Shown here: positions 32,651-52,409 of the stretch, in pieces
How positions within the stretch are numbered: the first letter of the stretch is position 1
Layout of the letters: every line of letters starts with the position of its first letter
Source of the DNA: Deinococcus aetherius
Lineage (GTDB): Bacteria > Deinococcota > Deinococci > Deinococcales > Deinococcaceae
Assembly: GCF_025997855.1 (NCBI RefSeq)
Contig: NZ_AP026560.1
Location: 2,812,501-2,876,500 of the forward strand
DNA length: 64,000 nt
Reading direction: 5' to 3'
The notes under the pieces: model-generated
Databases searched by the model: none
The model's input: only the letters and a program-made list of their open reading frames with translations
What the model was told of the DNA's origin: nothing
Translations under genes and position numbers: made by a program

Positions 32651-32669
32651 CCTACGTGGGCAAGGACGG

Positions 32670-34346
<1,677 letters not shown>

Positions 34347-34579
34347 GCGCCCCCGTTCCCGCCCCGCTTCTCGCGCGGAATTCGGGTGGGGCGGGTCCTC
34401 TCGTGTGCCTGTGCCGCTCTCGCGCCCCCTGCGCCAACACAGGAGCCGGGGCGCGCGACATGCCGCCGTGCATCATAAAGCCTGGGGCGCCGAGTGCGCG
34501 ACTGCCTCGGACCTCCTCACCGGGTGGGGCAGAAAACGCGGCGGCCCACCGGGAAGACCGGGAGCCGCCTGGGTGCTTG

Positions 34580-34668
<89 letters not shown>

Positions 34669-34689
34669 ACGACGAAAAGCCCGTACTTC

Positions 34690-34726
34690 AAAAAAGCCCC
34701 GGACCCCGCGCTGGGCAGAGTCCGGG
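34690..34726 (-). terminator. Terminator downstream of tRNA-His
   Basis: On the minus strand CCCGGAC (34726-34720) pairs with GTCCGGG (34704-34698), followed by a run of six T (34695-34690). It separates the two tRNA genes. Confidence 0.75.
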
Positions 34727-34730
34727 AGAT

Positions 34731-34808
<78 letters not shown>

Positions 34809-34888
34809 GCGCGCCTTTGCAGGCCCACACATCTTAGATGGGGGCAGGCGGGGTGTCAATGTGGCGCCGGGGGCGCCGTCAGTGGAAA

Positions 34889-34944
34889 GTGGTCAGTGGT
34901 GAGTGGACCGCATCTTTTCCCACGTACCACTCACCACTGACCAC
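34889..34944. repeat. Interspersed palindromic repeat (Deinococcus SNR-like)
   Basis: GTGGTCAGTGGTGAGTGG (34889-34906) and its exact complement (34927-34944) form an 18-bp stem around a 20-base loop. The GTGGTCAGTGG core is also found at 49209-49275. Short palindromic repeats of this kind are known in Deinococcus genomes. The stretch 34809-34960 holds no gene. Confidence 0.7.
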
Positions 34945-34960
34945 TCACCGTTCCCGGCGC

Positions 34961-34966
34961 TACCCT
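34961..34966 (+). promoter_or_regulatory. -10 element (TACCCT) of acyl-CoA dehydrogenase gene
   Basis: TACCCT lies 10 bases before ATG 34977 with no Shine-Dalgarno between. This suggests a leaderless or near-leaderless mRNA. Confidence 0.55.
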
Positions 34967-34976
34967 GTCCCCACCT

Positions 34977-36115
<1,139 letters not shown>

Positions 36116-36119
<4 letters not shown>

Positions 36120-37201
36120 GCGCGCCGCATCCCGGTCCACCACCACCGGAGGAAGTCAGGAAAACGGGCGCGCCACGCCGCCTCGTCGTGCCAGTGGCCC
36201 TCGCTGATGGTGAGGTGGAACTCGGCCACTCTCGGGCGCAGGCGCACGGCGAGGTCGCGGGTGAGGTTCACAATCTCGGCAGCCTCCTCAAGACTGCCGC
36301 CCTCGTGGTCGCCCATGTCGAGCCACAGGCGGGCCCGGGGATCGCTTCTTCCCTCCAGCCAGTGCAGGAAGGCGAAGTCGGCGGGCCAGATGGCCGGGCT
36401 GAACACGCCCAACGTGCCGTAGGTGCCGGGGTCGCGCAGGCCTAAGTAGGCGGTGATCAGGCCACCGAAGGACGACCCGGCCAGGGCAAGTCGTGAGGCG
36501 GGCACGGTTCCGAAACGCTCTTGCAGGTACGGCAGGAGGATGTCCCTCAGCCAGTCCCCGTACTCGTCCGCGCCGGGGTCGTGCCCGTTGAGTTCGAACG
36601 GGAAGGGCACGTAGCGGCGATTGCGCTCGTGATTCACGGGCAGCGCGGCGATGCGGCAGGGCAAGCCCTCGTCCGCCAGCCTCTGCGCGGCCCCGGCGGC
36701 GTCCCAGCTCTCACCCGAGAAGGTAGGCCCCTCGTCGAAGACGTTCTGGCCGTCGTGCAGGATCAGCAGGGGGAGCGCGCCATCGTGACCTTGCGGCCAC
36801 CACAATTTAACCGTTTGCTTTCCCCAAGGAGTGGCGAGCGTGACCGTCTCGCGCGGCGGAGCGCTGCGGCTTGGCCGGTCCTGACCCGCGCGCCCGTCCT
36901 GCCAGCCCGCCACCGCGAGGTCGAGGGTCAGGTCGCCCCGCACCACGGCCTGATGGGTCGGTGCCCGCCCGCCCCAAGCGTCGCCCTCCTCGGTGACGGT
37001 GCCGTCCGGGTGCCGGGCGCGGACCTTCACGGCGAGCAGCGTTCCCTCGGGGAAGTCCGCTTCCAGTTCTGCCCCATTCGGTTCCTCCCGAAAAGTCCAC
37101 CCCTCCGGGTCGCTGCTCCAGCTACGGTGCTCGCCGGTCAGGAAGAGCGTGGCTCCGGGCACGGGGGGCGGCGCGGACAGGCGAAAGCGGATGTGGGGCA
37201 T
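36116..37201 (-). CDS. Esterase, enterochelin-esterase-like alpha/beta hydrolase, 361 aa
   Basis: Start is ATG 37201 (MPHIRFRLSAPPPVPG), placed 6 bases after a TATCCT -10; an upstream ATG at 37243 would be ahead of that promoter. Residues 1-115 look like a starch-binding or early-set beta domain (LFLTGEHRSWSSDPEGWTF). Residues 130-355 are an esterase D/Fes-type hydrolase. Features are LPLLILHDGQNVFDE, the nucleophile elbow LAGSSFGGL (Ser about 246), LWLDMGDHEG, and the catalytic His in SEGHWHDEAAW. Substrate unknown. Confidence 0.85.
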
Positions 37202-37207
37202 AGGCTC

Positions 37208-37213
37208 AGGATA
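37208..37213 (-). promoter_or_regulatory. -10 element (TATCCT) of esterase gene
   Basis: TATCCT on the minus strand, 6 bases before ATG 37201, with no Shine-Dalgarno. Leaderless-type start. Confidence 0.6.
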
Positions 37214-37373
37214 GGGAGCCGTGGTGAGCGGGCCATGCCACAATCTGGGCGCCTTGCCCCCCCAACGCTAAACGTTGCGTCAGCTTCCCGTGAAGCCCCA
37301 GTCACCCTGCCGGGCGTACGGTTTTCTTGTGCTGGACGCGCTGTAATTTGGTGGGGAGAAGACGGCTCCCTGC

Positions 37374-37412
37374 TTGCGACATCCCCCAGAAGTTGATATA
37401 GTCGCACTCAAG
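37374..37412 (+). promoter_or_regulatory. lon promoter with HAIR-like HspR site
   Basis: TTGCGA (37374-37379), 17 bases, TATAGT (37397-37402) form a good promoter. GTTGATA-N7-ACTCAAG (37392-37412) overlaps the -10 and start point. The right half is an exact HAIR half-site (CTTGAGT-N7-ACTCAAG); the left half keeps TTGA. HspR is known to repress heat-shock genes including proteases in D. radiodurans. That it acts here is inference. Confidence 0.6.
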
Positions 37413-37476
37413 TTTCCTGGCATTTCCAGTGCCAGAAGCCTCACAGCAGGACCGCTCTAGGGCGAAAGGAGCCTCC

Positions 37477-39942
<2,466 letters not shown>

Positions 39943-39960
39943 GGCGAACCTCTCCTCTGC

Positions 39961-39993
39961 CCTCCCCCTGTCTCATGCCGGGGGAGGTTTTTT
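39961..39993 (+). terminator. Rho-independent terminator of lon
   Basis: CCTCCCCC (39961-39968) pairs with GGGGGAGG (39980-39987), followed by TTTTTT. Confidence 0.9.
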
Positions 39994-40044
39994 AGACCCG
40001 CTCACGCCCGGTTAACCCTCCTGGGGTCCTCACGCCTCAGCCCT

Positions 40045-40050
40045 TATCCT
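40045..40050 (+). promoter_or_regulatory. -10 element (TATCCT) of algH
   Basis: TATCCT, then exactly 7 bases, then ATG 40058; no ribosome site. Confidence 0.65.
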
Positions 40051-40057
40051 GTCCCCG

Positions 40058-40585
40058 ATGTCTGTGCCGCTCACGTTCCTGGTCGCCAGCCCTCACCTGC
40101 ACGGGTTCTTCAAGGGCGCAGTGATCCTGCTGCTGGAACACGACGAGAAGGGGGCGATGGGCCTGCTGGTCACCTCGCCCCTGCGGCAGACGGTCGGCGA
40201 ACTCCTCCCCGACGTGCCCGGGGGCGAGGCGGGGGTCGCGTGGTCGGGCGGCCCGGTGGACCCCACCGTCGGGTGGTGCCTGTACCGTGAGCCCACGAAC
40301 CTGCCCGGGGAGGTCCGCCTCGCCCCGGGCCTGCTGGTCACGAGCAGCCTGGACGTGCTGCGCGCGGTGATGGCGAGCGGGCAGACCTTCATGCTGCTGC
40401 TGGGGTACGCGGGGTGGGGGGCCGGGCAGCTTGCCGAAGAAGCCCGCGAGGGCACCTGGCTGTGGGTCGAGCAGGAGACACCCGACCTCCTCTGGAACGT
40501 GCCCGCCGGGGAACGCTGGCAGGCGGCGCTCGACCGCCTGGGGGTGAGTCCGGGGACGATCATGCCGGGTGGGGCACAGGCGTAG
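40058..40585 (+). CDS. algH: YqgE/AlgH family protein, 175 aa
   Basis: The family marks are present. They are the N-terminal TFLVASPHLHGFFKGAVILLLEHDEKGAMGLLV region (read as separate motifs SPHL, F-x-x-x-V-I-L-L-x-E-H and G-A-M-G-L-L-V), then VAWSGGPVD, and LLLGYAGWGAGQLAEEAREG with WLW. Widely conserved, no firmly known biochemical role. Length is typical. Leaderless-type start. Confidence 0.9.
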   Translation: MSVPLTFLVASPHLHGFFKGAVILLLEHDEKGAMGLLVTSPLRQTVGELLPDVPGGEAGVAWSGGPVDPTVGWCLYREPTNLPGEVRLAPGLLVTSSLDVLRAVMASGQTFMLLLGYAGWGAGQLAEEAREGTWLWVEQETPDLLWNVPAGERWQAALDRLGVSPGTIMPGGAQA

Positions 40586-40590
40586 GGCGC

Positions 40591-40619
40591 TTGCAGGATC
40601 GGGAGGTCCGTGCTACTAT
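40591..40619 (+). promoter_or_regulatory. tRNA-Asn promoter
   Basis: TTGCAG (40591-40596), 17-base spacer, TACTAT (40614-40619), about 36 bases before the mature tRNA. Confidence 0.75.
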
Positions 40620-40651
40620 CCCTCTCGCGCCGGAAACGGCCCGCCACCACG

Positions 40652-40732
<81 letters not shown>

Positions 40733-40734
40733 AG

Positions 40735-40760
40735 AAAGCCCCCGCCTCGCGCGGGGGTTT
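40735..40760 (+). terminator. Terminator of tRNA-Asn
   Basis: CCCCCGC (40739-40745), loop CTCGC, GCGGGGG (40751-40757) flanked by AAA and TTT. From here to 40915 I see no gene. Confidence 0.8.
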
Positions 40761-40915
40761 GCCTTTAGGGTCAAAAGCCGTGGGGCCAAACACTGACCGC
40801 CGCCTCGTGCAGATGGCGGCAGCCAGATAAAATTTAGGTACTCAGGCGGGGCTTTGGGTCACCCCTGTTGTCGGCCGATATTCTGAACGCCTGGTCGAGA
40901 GGCCCGTCTCGCCGC

Positions 40916-41152
40916 TCAGTCTGCCGCTTCCTGCTCCTGGGCCTGGAACTCGGGCTTGACCACGGGCTCGGAGGAGATGTAGCCGATGGTCCGCCAGGGG
41001 ATTTCCAACTCGGCGCCGCCAGCATTCAGGATGAAGGGGGTCGCGGGGAGGACGGCCTGGTTCAGCGTCCGGCTCAGGCGATTCTTCTGGGCCAGGGTCA
41101 GGGTGGTGGTGATTACGTCGCCGTTACACAGGTGAAGCTTTACGGTCAGCAT
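40916..41152 (-). CDS. Small conserved hypothetical protein, 78 aa
   Basis: ATG 41152 is preceded by ggaggcgag. The chain is an N-terminal strand pair ([20 protein letters not shown]), a helix ([12 protein letters not shown]), a strand and an acidic Gln/Glu tail (QAQEQEAAD). It looks like a single small domain of beta-beta-alpha-beta type. No family recognised. Confidence 0.7.
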   Translation of the reverse strand: MLTVKLHLCNGDVITTTLTLAQKNRLSRTLNQAVLPATPFILNAGGAELEIPWRTIGYISSEPVVKPEFQAQEQEAAD

Positions 41153-41276
41153 CTCGCCTCCGGTGGAGAAGTCCCGCCGTTGGGCTGTAGGACTGTCTTA
41201 AGGATAGTTTCACTTTCTTACCGACTTCTTTCAACGCGCCCCGCCGGGGCCAGCGGCAGGATCAGGCCGGGAGTGT

Positions 41277-41282
41277 TAGCCT
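41277..41282 (+). promoter_or_regulatory. -10 element (TAGCCT) of aminotransferase gene
   Basis: TAGCCT, 7 bases, ATG 41290; no ribosome site. Confidence 0.65.
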
Positions 41283-41289
41283 GCCGGTC

Positions 41290-42456
41290 ATGTGGGCTTC
41301 AAAGCGGGCGGCGGCTGTGCCGGGCAGTGTCTTCGCCCTGATGGACGCGGCAAAGGGTCGGGCGCGGGCGGCGGGACTGAACGTGATCGACCTCAGCATA
41401 GGATCGAGCGACCGACCGCCCCCGGAGGCCGCCCTGCAAGAGTTGCGGGAGGCCACCCGCGACCCCGCCACCTACCGTTACCCCCTCTTCAGCGACACGG
41501 CGCCCCTGCGCGAGGCGGCGGCCGCGTATCTGGCGAGCCGCTTCGGGGTGCGGGTGGACGTGGACCGCGAGGTGCTGCCCCTGATCGGCGCGCAGGAGGG
41601 CCTGGCGCACCTGCTGCTGGCGGTCACCGACCCCGCCGACACCGTGCTGCTCCCCGACCCCTGCTATCCCCCGTACCTGGGCGCGGTGGCGGTCGCGGGG
41701 CTCCAAGTGGTCTCCCTGCCGCTGCTCCCCGAACGCGGTTTCCTCCCCGACCTGGGGGCGGTCCCGGAGGAGGTGCGGCCCCGCGTCCTGCTGCTGAACT
41801 ACCCCAACAATCCGACCTCGGCGGTGGCGGACGCGGCGTTTTTCCGGGAGGCCGCCGCGTGGTGCCGTTCGCGGGGCACGCTGCTCGTTCACGACCACCC
41901 CTACGCCGAGCTGACGTTCGGAGATTACCGGGCGCCAAGTGCCCTGGAGGCCGGGCTGGAGGGCGCCTTGGAGCTGCACTCGCTTTCCAAGACGCACCAC
42001 ATGGGTGGCTTTCGAGTGGGCTTCGCGGCGGGGGACGCGGGTGCGCTGGCCGCCCTCGCCCGGGTCAAGGGCGCGGTGGACTTCCACCCCTACCTGGGCA
42101 TCCAGCGGGCGGCGGCGGTCGCTTTGGGCCTGCCGGACGAAATTGGGCGGGCGGGGGCAAGGGCCTTCGAGGCGCGGCGGGACGCCCTGGTCCCGGCCCT
42201 GCGGGAGATCGGCTGGGAGGTCGCCCTGCCGCAGGCGAGCATGTACGTCTGGGCACGGGTGCCGGGCCTCACCGACAGCGTGACCTACGCCGTGCGCGCG
42301 GCCGAGACGACCGGCGTGGCGGTCAACCCCGGCCGCGCTTTCGGGGAAAGGGGCGAGGGCTTCGTGCGCTTCGCCCTCGTGCAGCCGCCGGAGGTGCTGG
42401 TGGAGGCGGCTGGGCGGCTGGCGGGCGTAGCGATTCAGGACCGCGTATACAGTTGA
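41290..42456 (+). CDS. Class I/II PLP-dependent aminotransferase, 388 aa
   Basis: Fold type I aminotransferase. GSSDRPPP near residue 40, [26 protein letters not shown] (phosphate-binding), [25 protein letters not shown] (conserved Asn), [13 protein letters not shown] (Asp stacking PLP N1), and [15 protein letters not shown] with the Schiff-base Lys near residue 236. Arg for the substrate carboxylate is in FVRFALV. Resembles the LL-diaminopimelate/alanine/methionine aminotransferase branch; substrate not fixed by sequence. Confidence 0.88.
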   Translation: MWASKRAAAVPGSVFALMDAAKGRARAAGLNVIDLSIGSSDRPPPEAALQELREATRDPATYRYPLFSDTAPLREAAAAYLASRFGVRVDVDREVLPLIGAQEGLAHLLLAVTDPADTVLLPDPCYPPYLGAVAVAGLQVVSLPLLPERGFLPDLGAVPEEVRPRVLLLNYPNNPTSAVADAAFFREAAAWCRSRGTLLVHDHPYAELTFGDYRAPSALEAGLEGALELHSLSKTHHMGGFRVGFAAGDAGALAALARVKGAVDFHPYLGIQRAAAVALGLPDEIGRAGARAFEARRDALVPALREIGWEVALPQASMYVWARVPGLTDSVTYAVRAAETTGVAVNPGRAFGERGEGFVRFALVQPPEVLVEAAGRLAGVAIQDRVYS

Positions 42457-42496
42457 TCGGGCGCCACGTCCTGAAAGAGGGCGGGAACTACCCGTC

Positions 42497-43039
42497 TTAC
42501 CCGAACGTCCTTACAAAGGCCAATGCCTGTTCCAGACGATCCTCTCCAGTAGAGGTGTTCAGCCTTAGCAGGGGAACGTCCAGGGCAGGCGGCTCCTCGA
42601 AATAAACCCAGCGATCCGGCTCCTCACGGTAGCGTTGGGCCAGTGCCGAGTCATTGAAACAGGGGTGGCGGCCCGCTACACGGGCGGCATAGCGTTCTAC
42701 GCGAATGGCGCGGTCACAGTCCAGGTGAATGTGTGCCGTGGTGGCCCGCGACAGGACGGGCTGAAGTTCGTTCACCGACCGCCGGAAGTGCAGGCTGCTT
42801 TCCGCAACGACGTTCGAGCCGTTGAAGAGGAGGTCTTCGGTCAGCGAGTAGAACAACCTCCAGGCAGCATCGGAAGACGCCCCCCGCGCATCACCTTCCG
42901 AAGGCAGGGCGTCCCACAACAACTCCCTGATTCGGTCACGAGACAGCAGAGGCCACGCCAACTCGGCGGCAAGTCGGGCGGCCAACCGGCTCTTGCCGCT
43001 GGCTGGCGCACCCGTCAGGAGCAAGAGGACCGGAGGCAT
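42497..43039 (-). CDS. P-loop kinase of the zeta-toxin/AAA_33 type, 180 aa
   Basis: Start is ATG 43039 (MPPVLLLLTG), 7 bases past the acs stop; the longer ORF starting at 43249 is an antisense-frame artefact of acs. Walker A GAPASGKS at residues 10-17, LLSRDRIRELLWD (the S-x-D-x-I/L-R motif) near 35, VVAESSLHF as Walker B-like strand, and RYREEPDRWVYFE near the lid. Small-molecule kinase of unknown substrate. Coupled to acs. Confidence 0.75.
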   Translation of the reverse strand: MPPVLLLLTGAPASGKSRLAARLAAELAWPLLSRDRIRELLWDALPSEGDARGASSDAAWRLFYSLTEDLLFNGSNVVAESSLHFRRSVNELQPVLSRATTAHIHLDCDRAIRVERYAARVAGRHPCFNDSALAQRYREEPDRWVYFEEPPALDVPLLRLNTSTGEDRLEQALAFVRTFG

Positions 43040-43046
43040 CCCTCCC

Positions 43047-45014
<1,968 letters not shown>

Positions 45015-45135
45015 GCGGGAACCTCCGGGCGTGCGGCGCGCTTCTGGCGCCTCTGGAGCGGGCTCTGCGGGTTGTGGGTGCGCTTACTCTAGCGCCGCCG
45101 GGGCGGGAAGAGGCCTGTCGTTACAGGAGGGGTAC

Positions 45136-45149
45136 TGAACCGAGTTCAA
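45136..45149. promoter_or_regulatory. Possible acetate-gene operator, acs copy
   Basis: TGAACCGAGTTCAA contains the inverted repeat TGAAC-CGA-GTTCA. A 13 of 14 match lies at 47230-47243 upstream of the DUF485-actP operon. It is about 120 bases before the acs start. The acs -10 is uncertain (TAGAGT on the minus strand at 45091-45086 is one candidate). Confidence 0.4.
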
Positions 45150-45174
45150 GCGGCTTTCCCCGCTCCTGGAGAGC

Positions 45175-45200
45175 AAAACCCCCGACCAAGGGGCCGGGGG
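45175..45200 (-). terminator. Terminator downstream of actP
   Basis: On the minus strand CCCCCGGCC (45200-45192), loop CCTT, GGTCGGGGG (45187-45179), then TTTTGC. It isolates actP from acs. Confidence 0.8.
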
Positions 45201-45232
45201 CTGACGGCTGAGGGCTGATCGCTGAGGGCTTG
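45198..45232. repeat. GCTGA-type short repeat array
   Basis: Successive units ggctgacg, gctgaggg, ctgatc, gctgaggg between actP and its terminator. Similar CTGANGGCTGA strings recur between genes in Deinococcus genomes. Non-coding. Confidence 0.5.
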
Positions 45233-45236
45233 TTCC

Positions 45237-46822
<1,586 letters not shown>

Positions 46823-46826
<4 letters not shown>

Positions 46827-47122
46827 CGCTGAGCCTCCGCCGCGAGTCGGTCGAAGGTGCGGGCCTTCACGACGTAGATCGCCGCCATCACCCAGCCCAT
46901 GACGAACTCCAGGAAGGCGAACACGTACCCGAAGGTGACGTTCCCGAACACCTTCGTCGCCATCAGCGGCTTGTTGTACCCCGCCAGGATGGGCAGCATG
47001 AAGTACAGCACGAGGAAGGTCACCGTCATGATCACGGTGAAGCGGGTCCGTTCAGCCACGAGACGCGCGTAGGCGGCGTTGCGAACGGGCGGCGAGCCGG
47101 ACTGCAAACGGGATACGGTCAT
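46823..47122 (-). CDS. DUF485 membrane protein (YjcH-like), 99 aa
   Basis: Start ATG 47122 (MTVSRLQSG) with a perfect aggagg; the longer ORF upstream lacks support. Two membrane segments (about residues 30-50 and 63-85) with [20 protein letters not shown] and [20 protein letters not shown]. The family is nearly always encoded next to actP, as here, and is thought to be its accessory subunit. Confidence 0.92.
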
Positions 47123-47200
47123 GCGGGCCTCCTGGGGGCGGGGAGCACGGGGAACGGGGTGCGCCTGGGCGGCGCGCGGGCGAATTGAAGGTTGTCCCAA

Positions 47201-47243
47201 AGGTTAGGGCGCCATTAACCCAATAGCAATGAACCGAGTCCAA
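47201..47243 (-). promoter_or_regulatory. Promoter and possible operator of DUF485-actP operon
   Basis: On the minus strand TTGCTA (47229-47224), 17 bases, TAACCT (47206-47201). The sequence TGAACCGAGTCCAA (47230-47243), shared with the acs upstream region, abuts the -35. Confidence 0.6.
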
Positions 47244-47336
47244 AAAGCACGTCTCTGGGGACGGAACAGAGGAGCCTGGGAGACGCGGAACGTGGGACAG
47301 CGTGAGCACGACCCCAACGGCGGCTCCCGCGCCGGG

Positions 47337-47342
47337 TATGGT
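47337..47342 (+). promoter_or_regulatory. -10 element (TATGGT) of moaA
   Basis: TATGGT, 7 bases, ATG 47350. It supports the start at 47350 rather than GTG 47302. Confidence 0.5.
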
Positions 47343-47349
47343 GAGGAGG

Positions 47350-48369
47350 ATGCTCCTCGACCGGCTGGGCCGTCCCCTGCGTGACCTGCGGATCAGCGTG
47401 ACCGACCGCTGCAACCTGCGCTGCACGTACTGCATGCCCGCCGAGGTCTTCGGCCCGGGCTACGCCTTCTTGCCCAGAACGGAACTGCTGAGCTTCGAGG
47501 AGATCGAGCGCCTCTGCGGCGTCTTCGTGGCTTCGGGCGTCCGCAAACTCAGGATCACGGGGGGCGAGCCCCTGCTGCGGCGTGACCTGCCGGACCTCGT
47601 CGGGCGCCTCACCCGGTTGAGCGGGGTGGAGGACGTGGCCCTCACCACCAACGGCCTGCTCCTGCCCCGCCTCGCCGCCGAGCTGAAGGCGGCCGGGCTC
47701 AGGCGCGTGACGGTCAGCATCGACAGCCTCGACCCGGAGGTGTTCGGGCGGATGAACGGGCAGGGCGTCCACCCCCGGCGGGTGCTCGACGGCATCGAGG
47801 CGGCGCTCTCCGCCGGGCTGGGCGTGAAGGTGAACACGGTCGTGCAGCGCGGGGTGAACGACGAGGGGCTGCGGAACCTGTGGCTCGCCCTGCGCGAGGG
47901 GGCGGTCGTGCGCTTCATCGAGTTCATGGATGTGGGCAACCACAACGGCTGGAACCTGGACTCGGTGGTGCCCTCGCGCGAGGTGCTGGCCCGCCTGAGC
48001 GCGGACGGCACGGGGGCGGAGTTCCGGCCCGTCGACCCCAACTACCGGGGCGAGGTCGCCGAGCGGCACGTGAGCGAGGACGGCTACGAGGTCGGATTGA
48101 TTTCCTCCGTCACCGCCCCCTTCTGCGGGGACTGCTCACGGGCACGGCTCTCGGCGGTGGGCGTTCTGTACACCTGCCTCTTCGCGGTCGCGGGCACCGA
48201 CCTACGCGCTCCCCTGCGCGCCGGGGCGGGCGACGAGGAACTGCGCGACCTGATCGCGGGCGTGTGGCGTGAGCGCCGCGACCGCTACAGCGAGGAGCGC
48301 GGCGAGGCCACCGCAGCCGGGGAAAAGGGCCAGGGGCGCAAGATCGAGATGTCGCACATCGGGGGCTGA
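47350..48369 (+). CDS. moaA: GTP 3',8-cyclase MoaA, 339 aa
   Basis: Radical SAM enzyme that opens molybdenum cofactor synthesis. Start at ATG 47350 gives MLLDRLGRPLRDLRISVTDR, the usual MoaA beginning. The N-terminal cluster is CNLRCTYC (CxxxCxxC), followed by LRITGGEPLLR (SAM-binding GGE) and VSIDSLD. The C-terminal cluster is FCGDCSRARLSAVGVLYTC (C-x2-C-x13-C). The protein ends IEMSHIGG, with the C-terminal GG needed for activity. No other mo- genes are adjacent. Confidence 0.95.
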   Translation: MLLDRLGRPLRDLRISVTDRCNLRCTYCMPAEVFGPGYAFLPRTELLSFEEIERLCGVFVASGVRKLRITGGEPLLRRDLPDLVGRLTRLSGVEDVALTTNGLLLPRLAAELKAAGLRRVTVSIDSLDPEVFGRMNGQGVHPRRVLDGIEAALSAGLGVKVNTVVQRGVNDEGLRNLWLALREGAVVRFIEFMDVGNHNGWNLDSVVPSREVLARLSADGTGAEFRPVDPNYRGEVAERHVSEDGYEVGLISSVTAPFCGDCSRARLSAVGVLYTCLFAVAGTDLRAPLRAGAGDEELRDLIAGVWRERRDRYSEERGEATAAGEKGQGRKIEMSHIGG

Positions 48370-48511
48370 GAACGACGGCCTTCGGGCACGCGCCCAGCCG
48401 AGTTGTTGTCCCGGGTTCGGTGACAGGCAAGGCAGCCTTGTGTACCTTGGACACCAACCCTAAGATGAGCTTGTATAGCCCCGCCTCCCGGCGGTGGCCC
48501 GGGAGGGATGC

Positions 48512-49204
<693 letters not shown>

Positions 49205-49208
49205 GAGC

Positions 49209-49278
49209 GGTGAGTGGGGAGAAGAGGCCGATGCCCCCGCATTCCGGCCCTTTCTTTTTCCACTTCCCACTGACCACT
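49209..49278. repeat. Second interspersed palindromic repeat
   Basis: Imperfect inverted repeat: GGTGAGTGGGGAG (from 49209) against the complement of CACTTCCCACTGACC (49261-49275). Core sequence is shared with the element at 34889-34944. Fills most of the gap between the GntR and TetR genes. Confidence 0.6.
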
Positions 49279-49379
49279 CCCCCTCCCGCCCTCTCCTGCC
49301 GCGCGGTGTAGACACCCCCGCCCGCCTTCATGTTTGACGGGGTGCAATTTTGGACTCCAGGCGCTATACGTGAAAGATC

Positions 49380-50003
<624 letters not shown>

Positions 50004-50091
50004 CCGCACGTCCCGCTCCCCGGGACAATGCTCCGGGTCATTCCCAGCTCCGACCCTGACCGTCCACCCCATAGCTCCGGGTGGGGGCGCG

Positions 50092-50097
50092 TAGAAT
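50092..50097 (+). promoter_or_regulatory. -10 element (TAGAAT) of 2-phosphoglycerate kinase gene
   Basis: TAGAAT here would put transcription start after the ATG at 50096, which rules that ATG out and supports TTG 50126 with its ggagg site (50112-50116). Confidence 0.5.
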
Positions 50098-50125
50098 GCC
50101 CCCGGTTTTCCGGAGGTCCACGCTC

Positions 50126-51604
<1,479 letters not shown>

Positions 51605-51642
51605 GTCTGGTTCTTCTCCTGAATGCCCCTGAAACGACGTGT

Positions 51643-51648
51643 TAGCTT
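51643..51648 (+). promoter_or_regulatory. -10 element (TAGCTT) of histidine phosphatase gene
   Basis: TAGCTT, 6 bases, ATG 51655; no ribosome site. Confidence 0.5.
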
Positions 51649-51654
51649 GCTTGG

Positions 51655-52356
51655 ATGCATCTGCTCCTGATCCGGCATGCACAATCGGGCAACAACCACA
51701 TAGAAGGAACGCCGGATTACCTCAAAGGCAGGTTGGCAGACCCACCACTCACGGAGCTGGGTCACCGGCAGGCGTCACGGCTGGCAGATTGGGCAGCCAG
51801 GGATGGCTTTTCCCAGCGAATCACGCATCTCTACACCAGCCTCACGACCCGAGCGGTGCAGACGGCCACACCGCTTGCCCGGGCGCTCCATCTGAAGGTT
51901 CACGGCCTCACGGAGGCTTACGAATGCGGTGGCCTCAACAGTGGTTCCGGTGGAGGCTTCACACCTGTCGTCGGCCGCGACCACGCTTCACTTCAGGTCG
52001 ACTGTCCTGCACTCCTGTGGCCGGAGGAAATACACGGCCAGGCCTGGGACGGCGGCTGCGAGCCCTGGGAGAGTGCGCGCTTTGCCACACGGGCGGCCAG
52101 CGTAACGGCTCGACTGCGGATGGTTGCCGATAAGGTAGACGTGGTGGCACTCATCACCCACCATGACTTCGCTCAATATCTGATCGCAGACTTGCTTGAG
52201 CTGCCCACGTCGCACGGTGAAGCCTTAACGTTCCGATTGAACAACACAGCTACTGCCTACATTGAGTTGAACGTGGCTCCTGATGGGAAGACACAACGTG
52301 TGCTGCACTGGTTCAACCGTGCATGTCACCTTACTGCGGATTCTGTCACGCTTTGA
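51655..52356 (+). CDS. Histidine phosphatase superfamily protein, 233 aa
   Basis: MHLLLIRHAQSGNN carries the RHA catalytic motif (His 8). LTELGHRQASRLADW follows, then LYTSLTTRAVQTATPLA with the second Arg, a Glu in LTEAYECGG, and VALITHHDF with the second catalytic His. A phosphoglycerate-mutase-like or broad phosphatase. The gene is visibly less GC-rich than its neighbours and uses many A/T-ending codons, so recent transfer is likely. Confidence 0.88.
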   Translation: MHLLLIRHAQSGNNHIEGTPDYLKGRLADPPLTELGHRQASRLADWAARDGFSQRITHLYTSLTTRAVQTATPLARALHLKVHGLTEAYECGGLNSGSGGGFTPVVGRDHASLQVDCPALLWPEEIHGQAWDGGCEPWESARFATRAASVTARLRMVADKVDVVALITHHDFAQYLIADLLELPTSHGEALTFRLNNTATAYIELNVAPDGKTQRVLHWFNRACHLTADSVTL

Positions 52357-52409
52357 CCTCCCAGCTAACAGCTACACGAGCGACTCGTGAGGTCGTTCGG
52401 TAGTGGACC

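Noticed and set aside
47302..47350. GTG 47302 as moaA start
   Set aside because: The extra 16 residues are Pro/Thr/Ala-rich and not MoaA-like; a TATGGT-N7-ATG arrangement supports 47350.
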